Shown piece after piece: positions 7,803 through 15,143 of a DNA stretch of 16,397 bases. The position numbers and the translations under genes were made by a program. Source of the stretch: Legionellales bacterium. GTDB lineage: Bacteria; Pseudomonadota; Gammaproteobacteria; Berkiellales; Berkiellaceae. The notes under the pieces are model-generated. The model was not told where the DNA came from. It searched no databases and worked only from the letters and a program-made list of their open reading frames with translations. Location: the NCBI GenBank assembly GCA_023266435.1, contig JAHFQF010000025.1:1-16397 (forward strand). Reading direction: 5' to 3'. How positions within the stretch are numbered: position 1 is the stretch's first letter; each line of letters begins with the position of its first letter.

Positions 7803-7806
7803 TTTT

Positions 7807-9099
7807 ATGCCACTACCAACAAAGCAACGAGAGTTTGACTTTATCCTGTCTTCCATCACACATGCGCAGTATACTAGTCCCGAGTTGAACTTAGCTGGGC
7901 TTGGGTTGAACGATCAGGACTGCCTACAATTGATGCAAGCGCTCAATCTAAATCCCGGCTTAAAACAAAATTTACAAAGCTTAAATTTGAGCCATAATCA
8001 TCTAGAGAGCTTCCCCCCTTATTTTGAATTTCCTAATTTATTGAGTTTAGATTTACAGTTTAATCAAATCCAAAGCATCGAAAACGAACTCAGTAACGCG
8101 CCCAATCTACAACAATTATTCTTGCAACAAAATCACCTGTCTTATATTGAAGCCCTTGCTTGTCCAAACTTACTCTATCTAGATCTCTCTAATAATCAAC
8201 TAGAGCGCCCACCAGTAGTCTCAAGCCTTTCTCAACTCTTACATCTGGATTTGCGTAATAATTTGCTGATTTTTCCACCGATCTTGTCTAGCAATCCACA
8301 GCTGCAAGAACTCCATCTCAGCGGCAATCATATACCCACCGAACTCACAGATTTATTTATTGCTGTGATTCAAAAGCACCAACCAACCACTCAAGTCTCC
8401 GTCTATCCTTGTACTAAAACTGTCTATCCACCCATTTTAACGCTGGATGAACTACGTCAGTATTATAGTATGTGGACTGAGCATTATTGCCAACGTTTCG
8501 TTGCTGACGCCATGAGCGAAGAAGAAAGGAAAAAGTTAGCCCAGACCGTTGCTAGCGCTAAGAAACAGGCCGTTGCGTTTCCCAAATTGCTCACCAATAT
8601 CAAGAACTCTATTCCTGAGCAATTCGCATCCTCTTTAAATCAATTCATAGACGCATTTCATTGGTTACTTGCCTTGTCTGACCGAATCAACCCTGTAGTC
8701 ATGCCATCCAGCGCAAACGTTATCGAAGAAGCCAAGATGTATGGCTTAACCTTATTTAGCACAGATTGGGAACAGGCTTGGACAAACATCGTAGAAGTAG
8801 CAGATGCGATCAATAAAGTAGCTAAAATGAGGGAAAAATTAGGCGGCGCGACAGGTTTTGGCTATTCTAAAAAGCAACTTTTCGAGAGCTCACCAAATCC
8901 CTTTTTGCACGCGCGTGTAGCAAGCACCGTTGTCGAGTCGAGTGGCATACACCAGCCAGGCGCAATGCAAACCGAGCCAGCACTTGAGATGATGACCATG
9001 TCGGCTCTGCCTGCATTTGAACAGAGCAAGCGACCTGAAAACCCCTCCGCTTCTTACGTTACAGCGATGCCTCCCCATATGCAGGCTCGGTTTTCTTAG
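7807..9099 (+). CDS. Leucine-rich-repeat protein with unknown C-terminal domain (effector-like)
   Basis: The 430-residue protein has no signal peptide or membrane span. Residues 27-180 form one irregular and about six regular LRRs of 21-23 residues, with the pattern LxxLxLxxNxL, for example LQSLNLSHNHL (57), LLSLDLQFNQI (79), LLYLDLSNNQL (122), LLHLDLRNNLL (144) and LQELHLSGNHI (166). Such repeats make curved protein-binding scaffolds and are frequent in secreted effectors of intracellular bacteria. Residues about 213-345 look helical and are unrecognised; the last 85 residues are low in structure, rich in Pro, Ser and Met, with a Glu-containing stretch (about 390-405). In Legionella and Coxiella such a tail could serve as a type IV secretion signal, but that is inference. 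The gene lies on the opposite strand between two M16 genes that are adjacent in related bacteria, and its last 41 bases overlap the second of them. No catalytic motif, such as the NEL ubiquitin-ligase Cys, was recognised. Confidence 0.88.
   Translation: MPLPTKQREFDFILSSITHAQYTSPELNLAGLGLNDQDCLQLMQALNLNPGLKQNLQSLNLSHNHLESFPPYFEFPNLLSLDLQFNQIQSIENELSNAPNLQQLFLQQNHLSYIEALACPNLLYLDLSNNQLERPPVVSSLSQLLHLDLRNNLLIFPPILSSNPQLQELHLSGNHIPTELTDLFIAVIQKHQPTTQVSVYPCTKTVYPPILTLDELRQYYSMWTEHYCQRFVADAMSEEERKKLAQTVASAKKQAVAFPKLLTNIKNSIPEQFASSLNQFIDAFHWLLALSDRINPVVMPSSANVIEEAKMYGLTLFSTDWEQAWTNIVEVADAINKVAKMREKLGGATGFGYSKKQLFESSPNPFLHARVASTVVESSGIHQPGAMQTEPALEMMTMSALPAFEQSKRPENPSASYVTAMPPHMQARFS
7975..8343 (+). 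repeat. Block of six regular leucine-rich repeats
   Basis: This stretch encodes residues 57-179 of the LRR protein. Six units of 21-23 codons start at residues 57, 79, 101, 122, 144 and 166, each fitting LxxLxLxxNxL with the conserved Asn. Proline often follows (FPP, RPP, FPP), as in the bacterial/plant-like typical subtypes. The units differ in DNA sequence, so this is an old protein repeat rather than a recent tandem duplication. Confidence 0.85.
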
Positions 9100-10450
9100 T
9101 GTCTATCTCAGCACTGGCCACGGCAGGCAGGTAATGCGCAACAATGCGATTATTCGCAGACAAGTAATGGACTGCTGCCTGCTGCACTTGTGTACTAGTG
9201 ATGGCTTTAATTTTATTAACAAACGCTTCCTCTGCTTGCCAACCTAGACCGATACTTTCTAGCATGCCTATTGTGTTTGCTTGCTGTGACATGCTGTCTT
9301 TACTAAAGACGGTGTGGGCTATTAATTGATTTTTTGCAGTTTGTAATGCGTGCTCTGGAACACCCTGTTGTTGAATCAGATCGATTTCAGCCAACAGTTT
9401 TGTTTCTAATATATCCAAAGAAGTGGTTTGATTTGGCACAGCACTTAACATAAACAGAAAGGGATATTGGCTATACAAAGAATAATCCGCCCCCACGCTC
9501 ACCGCCACCGGATTGTCTCGAACCAATTTTTTTACTAAAAGGCTACTTTGCCCTTCTTGTAAAATAGTTGCGAGTAATGCCAATGCATAAGCGTCTTCAC
9601 CAGCCTGACCTGCGCTGGTTGCACTAGGCACCCGATAGCCTACGGTCACGCTAGGTAATCGCAAATTAGGCACAGTGATGTTAAGTCTGGTTTCTGCAAT
9701 GGATGGCAACTCTGGGATAGGTTTCTGAGTGACTTTTTCGCTAGTAGGAATCTGTCCAAATAAACGTTTCACCAGCTCCTGGGCTTGCGCAGGATCGACA
9801 TCTCCGACTAGAACCAGGGTAGCAAAATTAGGCGCATACCATTGTTCATACCAATGTCTCAAATCAGTACTGGTCATATTTTCCAAGTCTGTCATCCAGC
9901 CAATGACCGGCTGTGAGTAAGGGGAGGCTGCTAAGGCTTGCACCAAAAATCTTTCTTCCGCCAAACCGTTAGGATTATCCTCTACGCGCATCCGTCTTTC
10001 TTCAATCACCACTTGTAGCTCTTTGGCGAATAAAGCGGGATCAATCGTTAAATGCCGCATACGCTCAGCTTCATAGCCAAGCACAGTCTCTAGATGCTCT
10101 TTAGCCACGACCTCATGGTACGCAGTAAAATCATAGCTAGTGAACGCGTTAATTTTTCCACCTAACTGGGCAATGCGCGTCAAAATTTGAGTCCCTGGTA
10201 AATTAGGCGTGCCCTGAAACATCATGTGCTCTAAGGCATGCGATAACCCTGTCACCCCCAAATGCTCGTCCTTACTGCCTACGCGATACCAAATCTGAGA
10301 GGCTACAATCGGCGCTCGATGATCCTCACGAATCACCACCTTTAATCCATTATCCAATTGGAAGGTATGGGTATCTGCATCAACGGCCCATGAGAAGTTA
10401 AAAAACAAACATACTAGTGATGTGGCAATGAAAACAAGAGTTCTTAGCAT
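9059..10450 (-). CDS. Zinc M16 peptidase (pitrilysin/insulinase family), exported
   Basis: M16 peptidases are zinc metalloproteases that degrade peptides and small unfolded proteins inside a closed chamber. The 463-residue product starts with a clear signal peptide (basic start, hydrophobic core 4-18, likely cleavage after SWA at 22), so it acts in the periplasm. The inverted zinc motif is intact: GLSHALEHMMFQGT with His71, Glu74 and His75. The third ligand lies in VVIEERRMRVEDNP (Glu150 or Glu151), about 76 residues on, as expected. The second half has the usual GQSSLLVKKLVRDN segment, but the tyrosine of the Arg/Tyr pair is missing (Arg311 is followed by PVAVSV). The zinc-less M16 gene at 6133-7506 keeps that pair, so the two probably form one heterodimer. 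It is divergent from ftsY, and its 3' end overlaps the opposing LRR gene. Confidence 0.95.
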   Translation of the reverse strand: MLRTLVFIATSLVCLFFNFSWAVDADTHTFQLDNGLKVVIREDHRAPIVASQIWYRVGSKDEHLGVTGLSHALEHMMFQGTPNLPGTQILTRIAQLGGKINAFTSYDFTAYHEVVAKEHLETVLGYEAERMRHLTIDPALFAKELQVVIEERRMRVEDNPNGLAEERFLVQALAASPYSQPVIGWMTDLENMTSTDLRHWYEQWYAPNFATLVLVGDVDPAQAQELVKRLFGQIPTSEKVTQKPIPELPSIAETRLNITVPNLRLPSVTVGYRVPSATSAGQAGEDAYALALLATILQEGQSSLLVKKLVRDNPVAVSVGADYSLYSQYPFLFMLSAVPNQTTSLDILETKLLAEIDLIQQQGVPEHALQTAKNQLIAHTVFSKDSMSQQANTIGMLESIGLGWQAEEAFVNKIKAITSTQVQQAAVHYLSANNRIVAHYLPAVASAEIDTKKTEPAYGEASL

Positions 10451-10491
10451 GAGGTGGCTCGCTTCTAGTTATACACCCAAGTCTCAAAGCA

Positions 10492-10500
10492 TGGTACACT
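10492..10500 (+). promoter_or_regulatory. Possible extended -10 promoter for ftsY
   Basis: TGG-TACACT resembles an extended -10 element (hexamer 10495-10500, TGn at 10492-10494). It lies 30 bases before the ftsY ATG in the 80-base divergent gap and would give a leader of about 24 bases. No consensus -35 is present at 16-18 bases upstream. The layout mirrors the folB promoter, but the hexamer is weaker. Confidence 0.4.
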
Positions 10501-10530
10501 GGGGCGCTGTGGCATGTAGGGACTATCATA

Positions 10531-11595
10531 ATGTTAAAATTTTTTTCACGCAAAGCCAAACCAGAAAATAAAACGGTTGAAACTCCAATACCAGCTGACG
10601 CGCCAGTCCCAGTTGCTCAGCCCACGCTTACCGAAGAGCCCAAACCCTCTCTCTTTGGCCGCCTTAAGCAGCGCTTACACAAAACTCGCAAAACGTTTAC
10701 CGAGGGTATTGCCACACTCATCTTAGGTAAAAAACAAATAGACGATGAGCTATTAGAGGAAATCGAGACTCAACTACTCATCGCCGATCTGGGCGTAGAC
10801 GCCACAGACACCCTAATTAAAAAATTAACGGCCCAAGTTTCTAGAAAAGAGTTGGATAACCCTACAGCACTGTACGAGGCATTGAAGCTCGAGCTTACAG
10901 CCATGCTACAACCTTGTGAGCGCCCTTTACAGGTTGATTGCGCACACAAGCCTTATGTCATTTTGATGGTTGGAGCCAATGGCAATGGAAAAACCACTAC
11001 GATTGGTAAGTTAGCCAAGCGCTACCAACAACAAGGCTTATCGGTGATGCTTGCTGCAGGCGATACTTTTAGGGCGGCTGCGATTGAACAATTGGCTGTG
11101 TGGGGTGAGCGTAATAATGTGCCCGTGATTGCTCAACATACAGGCGCAGACTCTGCCTCCGTTTTATTTGATGCCCTAAAATCTGCCCAAGCCAAACATA
11201 TTGACGTACTGATTGCTGACACAGCCGGTCGCTTACATAACAAAAGCCATCTGATGGATGAGCTAGAAAAAATCGTCAAGGTACTTAAAAAATGCGACGC
11301 AGCAGCGCCTCACGAAATCATGCTAGTCATTGATGCAGCTACCGGGCAAAACGCGTTGAAACAAGCCCAAACATTTCATAGCATGATCGGCATCACAGGG
11401 ATCACCCTGACTAAGCTAGATGGTACTGCTAAAGGGGGCGTTATTTTTTCTATTGCCCACAATTTAAAAATTCCTATTCGCTTTATTGGAGTAGGTGAAG
11501 GTATAGACGATCTCAGATCTTTTGAAACACAGCCTTTTATTGACGCTTTATTTAGCCAAAATGCTGAGAGTGAGCACAGCGATGATTACGTTTAA
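10531..11595 (+). CDS. ftsY: Signal recognition particle receptor FtsY
   Basis: FtsY is the SRP-receptor GTPase that docks ribosome-SRP complexes on the inner membrane so that membrane proteins reach SecYEG. The 354 residues contain a short, Pro- and Glu-containing A region (about 1-40) with a basic start, then the N domain (LFGRLKQRLHKTRKTFTEGI from 41). The G domain has G1 GANGNGKTTT (148-157), DTFRAAAIEQL (178-188), G3 DTAGR (230-234) and G4 TKLDGTAKGG (294-303). The A region is much shorter than in E. coli (497 residues), as in many other bacteria. It starts the ftsY-ftsE-ftsX cluster and overlaps ftsE by 14 bases. Confidence 0.97.
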   Translation: MLKFFSRKAKPENKTVETPIPADAPVPVAQPTLTEEPKPSLFGRLKQRLHKTRKTFTEGIATLILGKKQIDDELLEEIETQLLIADLGVDATDTLIKKLTAQVSRKELDNPTALYEALKLELTAMLQPCERPLQVDCAHKPYVILMVGANGNGKTTTIGKLAKRYQQQGLSVMLAAGDTFRAAAIEQLAVWGERNNVPVIAQHTGADSASVLFDALKSAQAKHIDVLIADTAGRLHNKSHLMDELEKIVKVLKKCDAAAPHEIMLVIDAATGQNALKQAQTFHSMIGITGITLTKLDGTAKGGVIFSIAHNLKIPIRFIGVGEGIDDLRSFETQPFIDALFSQNAESEHSDDYV

Positions 11596-12262
11596 AAATA
11601 CAACCAAACGCTATTCCAATGGACAAGTAGCCCTCAATCAAATTAACTGTAATATTGAGACAGGAGAGTTCGTTTTTTTAACTGGGCATTCCGGCGCGGG
11701 TAAAAGTACTTTTTTAAAATTAATTGCTAAGTTAGAAACCCCTAGCCGAGGCGATGTGATAGTCGATTCCATACCGCTCAATACATTAACACCACGCCGC
11801 ATTCCTTTTTACCGCCGGCAGTTGGGGCTCATTTTACAGGACCCTAACTTGCTGCCAGAGCTCACTTGTTTTGATAATGTTGCACTACCTCTGCAGATCA
11901 TGCACACCGATCCCGATGTGATTCAAAAAAGAGTCCGAGCTGCCTTAGACAAAGTCGGTCTATTGGCCAAAGCCCAGTGTTATCCTCAAATGCTCTCCAC
12001 TGGTGAGCAACAACGCATTAATATTGCTCGCGCAGTGGTACATCGCCCTAAGATTTTATTAGCCGATGAACCTACTGGTAATTTAGATCCGGCGCTTTCT
12101 TTTGAGATATTCAAATTATTTGCTCGTTTCCATCAGATCGGCGTGACTTTAATCATCGCTACACATGACACCTTGTTGCTAAACGCATTTCCTTATCGCC
12201 AACTTATACTAAGCAATGGAGAGCTGATTCAAGATGAGTCTCAAGTCCAAGCAGCCAGCTAA
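11582..12262 (+). CDS. ftsE: Cell-division ABC ATPase FtsE
   Basis: FtsE is the cytoplasmic ATPase of the FtsEX complex, which links Z-ring constriction to activation of periplasmic amidases through EnvC. From the ATG at 11582 the protein is 226 residues and begins MITFKNTTKRYSNGQVAL, matching the family start; the same frame is open further upstream inside ftsY, but that would add 20 unrelated residues. Walker A is GHSGAGKST (35-43), the Q-loop LILQDPNLLPELTCFDNVALPL begins at 83, Walker B is ILLADEPTGNLD (158-169) and the H-loop is IIATHD (191-196). The signature reads LSTGEQQR (138-145) instead of the nearly invariant LSGGEQQR. It overlaps ftsY by 14 bases and ftsX by 29 bases, consistent with coupled translation. 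Confidence 0.96.
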   Translation: MITFKNTTKRYSNGQVALNQINCNIETGEFVFLTGHSGAGKSTFLKLIAKLETPSRGDVIVDSIPLNTLTPRRIPFYRRQLGLILQDPNLLPELTCFDNVALPLQIMHTDPDVIQKRVRAALDKVGLLAKAQCYPQMLSTGEQQRINIARAVVHRPKILLADEPTGNLDPALSFEIFKLFARFHQIGVTLIIATHDTLLLNAFPYRQLILSNGELIQDESQVQAAS

Positions 12263-13211
12263 AACACACGCTTCTAAATCTTTCTCACATTTGTGGAAAA
12301 AAATGGCCTTATATGGCAAAGCACATACGGCTGCATTGAAAAAAAGCATGCAACATTTTTGGTTAAGCCCTGCGAGTAATAGCTTGAGTCTGGTGACCAT
12401 GAGTATTACTTTAGCATTACCTCTGTTGTTACAAGTCACGCTCAATAATTTCTCGCATCTGAGCAAAACCCTGGATCCTGGTGACACCGTCACAGTGTAT
12501 TTTGATCTAGAAGCTAACGAGCAACAAATTGCATCCGTTGTTGCACATTTTAAAAACAAAAGTGCTTTAGTGTCCGTTGAGCACCTCACCCCACAAGAGG
12601 TCAAAGAAGATTACCTGCATTGGCAACCCAATAATGCCGCCCTCGTAGATCTACCAACCAATCCTTTTCCACACGTCGTTATCTTACAGCCTCAACCTCA
12701 TACCCCTTTGGCTACGTTAAAACAATTGCAAAATGATGCAGCACAGTTACCAGGTGTTGAAACCACCAGCGTGGATTACTTATGGTTAGAGCGCTTAAAT
12801 GCGTGGTTAGATTTGGGAAAAACCTTCTTCTGGGCGCTGTTAACCTTGCTGTCATTAGGCGCCATCCTCATTGTCAGCAATACCATTCGTTTAACCCTGT
12901 CCCAACATCGGCAAGAAATTGGTCTTTTGTTCCAGTTAGGTGCAACACACTCCATGATACGCCGCCCATTTCTTTACCGCGGCCTCTTAATAGGTGCGCT
13001 GGCTGGCATTGGGAGCCTGATGATTGTCAGTTTGTTGACATTGTTTATAAATCCTGCTATCAATCAAGTAATGCATCTATATAACAATCCTGAATCCTTT
13101 TTAGGGATTCAATTGATAAACGGTGTAGGTGCAGCTGTTCTTGGTGGTAGCTTGCTAGGCTTCTTAGGTGCCCTGCTCGCCATCAAAGTAGAATTCAAAC
13201 GACTACATTAA
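12234..13211 (+). CDS. ftsX: Cell-division membrane protein FtsX
   Basis: FtsX is the membrane partner of FtsE. Its large periplasmic loop binds the murein-hydrolase activator (EnvC in gammaproteobacteria), passing the ATPase cycle across the membrane to septal peptidoglycan splitting. The 325 residues show a basic cytoplasmic N-terminus of about 45 residues, then TM1 at about 51-70, a periplasmic domain of about 125 residues (DPGDTVTVYFDLEANEQQI onward), and TM2-TM4 at about 198-218, 248-272 and 294-317. The conserved cytoplasmic segment after TM2, with SNTIRLTLSQHRQEIGLLFQLGA (215-237), is the coupling region facing FtsE. A GGAGAG ten bases before the ATG lies inside ftsE. In Pseudomonas and many relatives rpoH follows ftsX; here a permease follows instead. 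Confidence 0.96.
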   Translation: MSLKSKQPAKTHASKSFSHLWKKMALYGKAHTAALKKSMQHFWLSPASNSLSLVTMSITLALPLLLQVTLNNFSHLSKTLDPGDTVTVYFDLEANEQQIASVVAHFKNKSALVSVEHLTPQEVKEDYLHWQPNNAALVDLPTNPFPHVVILQPQPHTPLATLKQLQNDAAQLPGVETTSVDYLWLERLNAWLDLGKTFFWALLTLLSLGAILIVSNTIRLTLSQHRQEIGLLFQLGATHSMIRRPFLYRGLLIGALAGIGSLMIVSLLTLFINPAINQVMHLYNNPESFLGIQLINGVGAAVLGGSLLGFLGALLAIKVEFKRLH

Positions 13212-13228
13212 CCTATTAAAAGAAAAAT

Positions 13229-14437
13229 ATGATGAGATTGAGCAAACAAGCCCGAGGCGGCATTCTTTTAATTGGCAGCACAGCCATTGGTGTTGGCATG
13301 CTAGCCCTTCCTGTATCCACAGCCCCCCTAGGCTTCGGATATTCCTTTTTAGCACTCGCTGCAGTGTGGTACTTTACTATCATCAGCGCTTTTATGCTGT
13401 TAGAAACCAATCTTTTTTTAGGCAAAGGCCGTAACCTTGGGTTTTTAGCCAAAGAAACTTTAGGCAAACCCGGGGTTATCATCACTACAGTTGCCTATTT
13501 AGCGCTGCTGTATGCATTGATTGTCGCTCACTTAACTGCAGGCTCTGCATGGGTAGTCAATAAAGCCCAGTTACATGGCGTGGCTATTGATTTTACAGAA
13601 GCAAGTATTGGATTCGCGATCTTCATTTATGTGATTGTGTGTGCAGGAACCTGGTTTGCCGATCTGATCAATCGCATACTCATGGTTGCATTAATGGGCA
13701 GTTTTGCATTGCTATGTGTATTATTAGCACAACATGCAAACTTACCCACCCTACTCGATAAACCTCAGCACATGCATTGGTCTATCCTGCCAGTCATTAC
13801 CTTGGCATTCGGGTTTCATATTATTATTCCGACACTGACCGCCTACATTGATGACCCTAAACAAATGCGGCTTTCTCTAGGATTGGGCTGCTTACTGCCT
13901 TTGATCGTGTATGTCTGCTGGCAGTTACTGACGTTAGGTACCCTGCCCTTTGATGGCGCCTATGGACTCGATAGTATCCGTGCGGCCTCTCAGCCTACCA
14001 GTGCGCTGATCGCCGCCTTAGAGCACACCACGCAGTCTAGTCATCTTGGACAGATTTTAAGCGCTTTCATCATCATCGTGCTGACAACCTCTTTTATTGG
14101 AGTGGGCATTAGTCTATTTGACTTTTTAGCGGATGCTTTATCCTCCATGAAGCTGTCTTTAGCGACTCGTCTACGCATTGGCGCCATCACTATTTTGCCT
14201 CCCACTTTCTTTGTGTTCACAAAACCAGACTTGTTTTTAGAGGTGCTGAACTTTGGCGGGTTGTGTGTTGCTCTGTTATTAGGCATTTTGCCTGCAGCGA
14301 TGTTTTGGAAAGTGCAACGCAGAAATGCTCAACCAATTTGTAAAAAATATTTTGGAAAAACCTGGCACATCGTATTAAATCTTCTCTTTTTCTCTGCCAT
14401 TATTTTGATTGAATGCCATAACTTATGGGGGAACTAA
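13229..14437 (+). CDS. HAAAP-family aromatic amino acid permease (TyrP/Mtr-like)
   Basis: This is a 402-residue inner-membrane transporter with about 11 spans. The first span carries the family motif GSTAIGVGMLALP (16-28), equivalent to the unwound substrate helix of amino acid/H+ symporters. LAFGFHIIIPTLTAYI (192-207) is the second characteristic motif, with FGFH and a following Pro. Together these place it with the tyrosine- and tryptophan-specific permeases TyrP, Mtr and TnaB; the exact substrate cannot be read from the sequence. It follows ftsX after only 17 bases and overlaps rsmJ by 13, so it probably belongs to the ftsYEX transcription unit. Two consecutive ATGs (13229 and 13232) are both possible starts, and only a weak purine stretch (AAAAGAAAAA) precedes them. 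Legionellales often carry several such permeases, which fits dependence on host amino acids. Confidence 0.92.
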   Translation: MMRLSKQARGGILLIGSTAIGVGMLALPVSTAPLGFGYSFLALAAVWYFTIISAFMLLETNLFLGKGRNLGFLAKETLGKPGVIITTVAYLALLYALIVAHLTAGSAWVVNKAQLHGVAIDFTEASIGFAIFIYVIVCAGTWFADLINRILMVALMGSFALLCVLLAQHANLPTLLDKPQHMHWSILPVITLAFGFHIIIPTLTAYIDDPKQMRLSLGLGCLLPLIVYVCWQLLTLGTLPFDGAYGLDSIRAASQPTSALIAALEHTTQSSHLGQILSAFIIIVLTTSFIGVGISLFDFLADALSSMKLSLATRLRIGAITILPPTFFVFTKPDLFLEVLNFGGLCVALLLGILPAAMFWKVQRRNAQPICKKYFGKTWHIVLNLLFFSAIILIECHNLWGN

Positions 14438-15018
14438 TCACGCTGGACTATACCAGTCCGGCCATGGTTCGCCGATTACAGCGCGTTCACCAAGAACTCA
14501 TCATTAAAGCATTTAAAAGTAAAGTCGTCCCCATCCTGCGCATCATAGATGCTACAGCAGGATATGGTGTTGATGGCTTGTTGCTAGCACAAGCAGGGTA
14601 TCAAGTCACCTTAATCGAAAAACGCCCTGCTGTTGCTAAAGCATTACAAACATCACACCAAGCAGGGCTATTGCATCCCGACACACAGGCGGCGTGTCAA
14701 CGCATGACTTGTTTGCTTGCGGATTCATTTGATTATCTGAGCACCTGCGATCAAGTAGACGCCATTTATTTAGATCCCATGTTTTCTACCCAAGAAAAAA
14801 ATAGGTTGGGGCCGAGGAAAATGCAGCTTATTCATCAAACGCTAGAAGACACAGAAACTGAAAACTATGCCGGATTACTCGCTCTCGCTCAGAAGAAAGC
14901 CAAACATTGGGTGGTAGTAAAGCGCCCTCGTAAAGCGCCACCTATAGGCGAAATGAAGCCGCACAGTCAAATCTTAGGTCGCACCATACGCTTTGATCGC
15001 TACATACCATTGACTTAA
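14425..15018 (+). CDS. rsmJ: 16S rRNA (guanine1516-N2)-methyltransferase RsmJ, short form
   Basis: RsmJ methylates G1516 of 16S rRNA with SAM. The 197-residue product matches the catalytic part of E. coli RsmJ (about 250 residues): IIDATAGYGVDGLLLAQAG (40-58) is the SAM motif, AIYLDPMFSTQEK (113-124) the catalytic DPMF, then VVVKRPRKAPP (163-173) and RFDRY (189-193). The N-terminus ITLDYTSPAMVRRLQR corresponds to the VDF..GAMAHRR region well inside E. coli RsmJ, so roughly 50-60 N-terminal residues are missing. In-frame stops at 14410 and 14419 rule out an upstream start, so the short form is real for this sequence. It overlaps the permease gene by 13 bases with little sign of a Shine-Dalgarno, suggesting translational coupling. 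Whether the enzyme works without the N-terminal part is unknown. Confidence 0.85.
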   Translation: MGELITLDYTSPAMVRRLQRVHQELIIKAFKSKVVPILRIIDATAGYGVDGLLLAQAGYQVTLIEKRPAVAKALQTSHQAGLLHPDTQAACQRMTCLLADSFDYLSTCDQVDAIYLDPMFSTQEKNRLGPRKMQLIHQTLEDTETENYAGLLALAQKKAKHWVVVKRPRKAPPIGEMKPHSQILGRTIRFDRYIPLT

Positions 15019-15143
15019 CAGCGCATATTTCTAGCACAAAACCCTGCTAAGCGTTCAAGTCATCTCTAGCGGCGCCCCCACAGCCTACCTTTGCATCTTT
15101 TCTAATTCGCTCACAAACTCTGTGGAGTGTCTTGGGTATAAAT
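15019..15143. other. 125-base convergent gap between rsmJ and the PLP enzyme
   Basis: Both flanking genes end here, so a terminator would be expected. I see only a five-base stem TAGCA/TGCTA (about 15032-15049) without a T-run, and a CACA/TGTG dyad (about 15111-15123). Neither is convincing, and no gene or RNA was recognised. Confidence 0.4.

Larger units (their letters stand above)
7507..7806. other. 300-base intergenic region between divergent M16 and LRR genes
   Basis: This is the only gap of about 300 bases in the window. It must hold the promoters of the minus-strand M16-rsmD-cca operon and of the LRR gene, but I found no confident -35/-10 pair on either strand. Its part nearest the LRR gene (about 7722-7790) is A/T-rich, with an A7 run facing a T6 run. 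The middle has an inverted repeat (7625-7631 with 7645-7651). A 22-codon reading frame (7543-7611) follows an AGAGG sequence. No tRNA, known ncRNA or mobile-element end was recognised. Confidence 0.6.

Noticed and set aside
10400..10450. Lipoprotein signal in the zinc M16 peptidase (Cys14)
   Set aside because: The residues before Cys14 (SLV) do not fit a lipobox and the hydrophobic core continues past it; an ordinary signal peptide cleaved near residue 22 fits better.
10468..10473. TATAAC as a -10 for the minus-strand M16 peptidase
   Set aside because: It would leave a leader of only about 11 bases and has no matching -35; too weak to report.
11522..11581. Longer FtsE starting inside ftsY
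   Set aside because: FtsE proteins begin at the MITFKN-type strand; the 20 upstream residues are a read of ftsY in another frame.
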